Assembly: GCA_002862585.1 (NCBI GenBank)
Contig: PKDP01000013.1
Coordinates: forward strand, 1 to 6,916
Reading direction: 5' to 3'
Length of the DNA: 6,916 bases
DNA from: Flavobacteriales bacterium
GTDB lineage: Bacteria; Bacteroidota; Bacteroidia; Flavobacteriales; UBA7312
The notes under the pieces: generated by a model
Seen by the model: the letters and a program-made list of their open reading frames with translations, nothing else
Database searches by the model: none
What the model was told of the DNA's origin: nothing
Position numbers and translations under genes: made by a program
Part shown: piece by piece, positions 6,316-6,916 of the stretch
Layout: each line of letters starts with the position of its first letter
Numbering within the stretch: position 1 is the stretch's first letter

Positions 6316-6916
6316 GTGGACCCAAAAAAATTATATTCTTTATTCTCTTCCTCCACTGGAGTGTCTATAGATACTAGAAAAATTAGTAAGGATCAAATGT
6401 TTTTTTCATTGAGAGGTAATAATTTTGATGGAAATAAATTTGCATTAGAGGCTATTAAAAATGGAGCTAAATTTGCTGTAGTTGATGATAAAAGATTAGA
6501 AGATAAAGATAATAGGATAATTTATGTTAATGACTCTCTCAAAGCTCTTCAAGATCTTAGTAATTACCATAGATCTCTTTTTGATACAAAAGTAATTGGA
6601 ATAACAGGGAGTAATGGGAAGACTACAACAAAAAACTTAATTTATTCAATACTCTCTCAAACCTACAATGTAATTAAAACTAAAGGTAACCTCAATAATC
6701 ATATCGGAGTTCCTTTATCCCTTTTAGATATTAATGAAAATGTTGATATAGCTGTAATAGAAATGGGTGCTAATCATATTGGAGAGATTAAAGCATTATG
6801 TGAAATTGCAATGCCAGACTTTGGATTAATTACTAATTATGGATATGCTCATCTAGAGGGGTTTGGGGGGTTTGAAGGAGTTATTAAGGGAAAGAGTGAA
6901 ATGTTTGAATATTTGA
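6316..6916 (+). CDS. murF: UDP-N-acetylmuramoyl-tripeptide--D-alanyl-D-alanine ligase MurF (3' truncated)
   Basis: Two hundred codons of the N-terminal half are present; the frame runs off the right edge. MurF uses ATP to add D-Ala-D-Ala to the UDP-MurNAc-tripeptide, the last cytoplasmic step in making the peptidoglycan precursor. Residues 7-22 (LYSLFSSSTGVSIDTR) are the usual MurF opening, followed by the small substrate-binding domain. The Mur-ligase P-loop GSNGKTTTK lies at 98-106, with NLNNHIGVPLSLL (125-137), EMGANHIGEI (149-158) and the block TNYGYAHLEGFGGFEGV (173-189) of the central ATPase domain. I chose the GTG at 6316 because no ATG lies in frame between the TAA at 6265 and the conserved opening, and it gives the normal distance of 14 residues to Gly-Val-Ser. 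The gene diverges from pdhA, sharing a 76-base gap; no clear promoter on this strand was found. All five arginine codons are AGA/AGG. Confidence 0.95.
   Translation, partial: MDPKKLYSLFSSSTGVSIDTRKISKDQMFFSLRGNNFDGNKFALEAIKNGAKFAVVDDKRLEDKDNRIIYVNDSLKALQDLSNYHRSLFDTKVIGITGSNGKTTTKNLIYSILSQTYNVIKTKGNLNNHIGVPLSLLDINENVDIAVIEMGANHIGEIKALCEIAMPDFGLITNYGYAHLEGFGGFEGVIKGKSEMFEYL

Noticed and set aside
6240..6356. The pdhA frame is open for 39 further codons upstream, with ATGs at 6287 and 6356.
   Set aside because: These residues do not resemble the E1 alpha N-terminus, and the stretch overlaps the murF start and the TTG/TATTTTTG promoter, so it is not translated as pdhA.

Overview
The window reads as Bacteroidota DNA, most likely an AT-rich marine-type member of Flavobacteriales. 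The support is a large extracellular protein ending in a type IX secretion (T9SS) sorting-like domain followed at once by a PorV/PorQ-family outer-membrane protein, weak or absent Shine-Dalgarno signals, one promoter of the Bacteroidota TTG / TAnnTTTG type, and pdhA and murF sequences that look flavobacterial. The taxon is an inference; no rRNA or other marker is present.

Layout. Positions 1-2759 (+) hold the 3' part of a very large secreted protein, and 2788-3837 (+) its PorV/PorQ-family neighbour; these look like one transcription unit, closed by a GC-rich hairpin at 3866-3884. Next, greA (3905-4378) and a HIT-family protein gene (4378-4770) form a coupled pair overlapping by one base. On the minus strand, converging on the HIT gene, 4777 to about 5405 holds the C-terminal part of an OmpA-like protein with an Ig-like (DUF1573-like) tail, broken by a frameshift near 5283-5292. 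Without a stop codon this minus-strand reading frame runs into the 5' five-sixths of pdhA (pyruvate dehydrogenase E1 alpha), which starts at 6239. Divergent from pdhA, murF starts with GTG at 6316 and leaves the window at the right edge. There is no gene-free stretch above 300 bases; the longest gaps are 67 and 76 bases.

The main oddity is the junction at about 5400-5425. On one side the protein is clearly pdhA, on the other clearly an OmpA-like domain, and arginine codon use changes at the same place (AGA/AGG 16 of 18 to the right; CGN 13 of 24 in the genes counted to the left, all by hand). The simplest reading is that two different genomic backgrounds are joined here, either by assembly of mixed DNA or by a real recombination event that destroyed both genes. 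I found no novel system such as a defence island, phage region, CRISPR array or retroelement; apart from the junction and the frameshift the genes are ordinary housekeeping and secretion genes.
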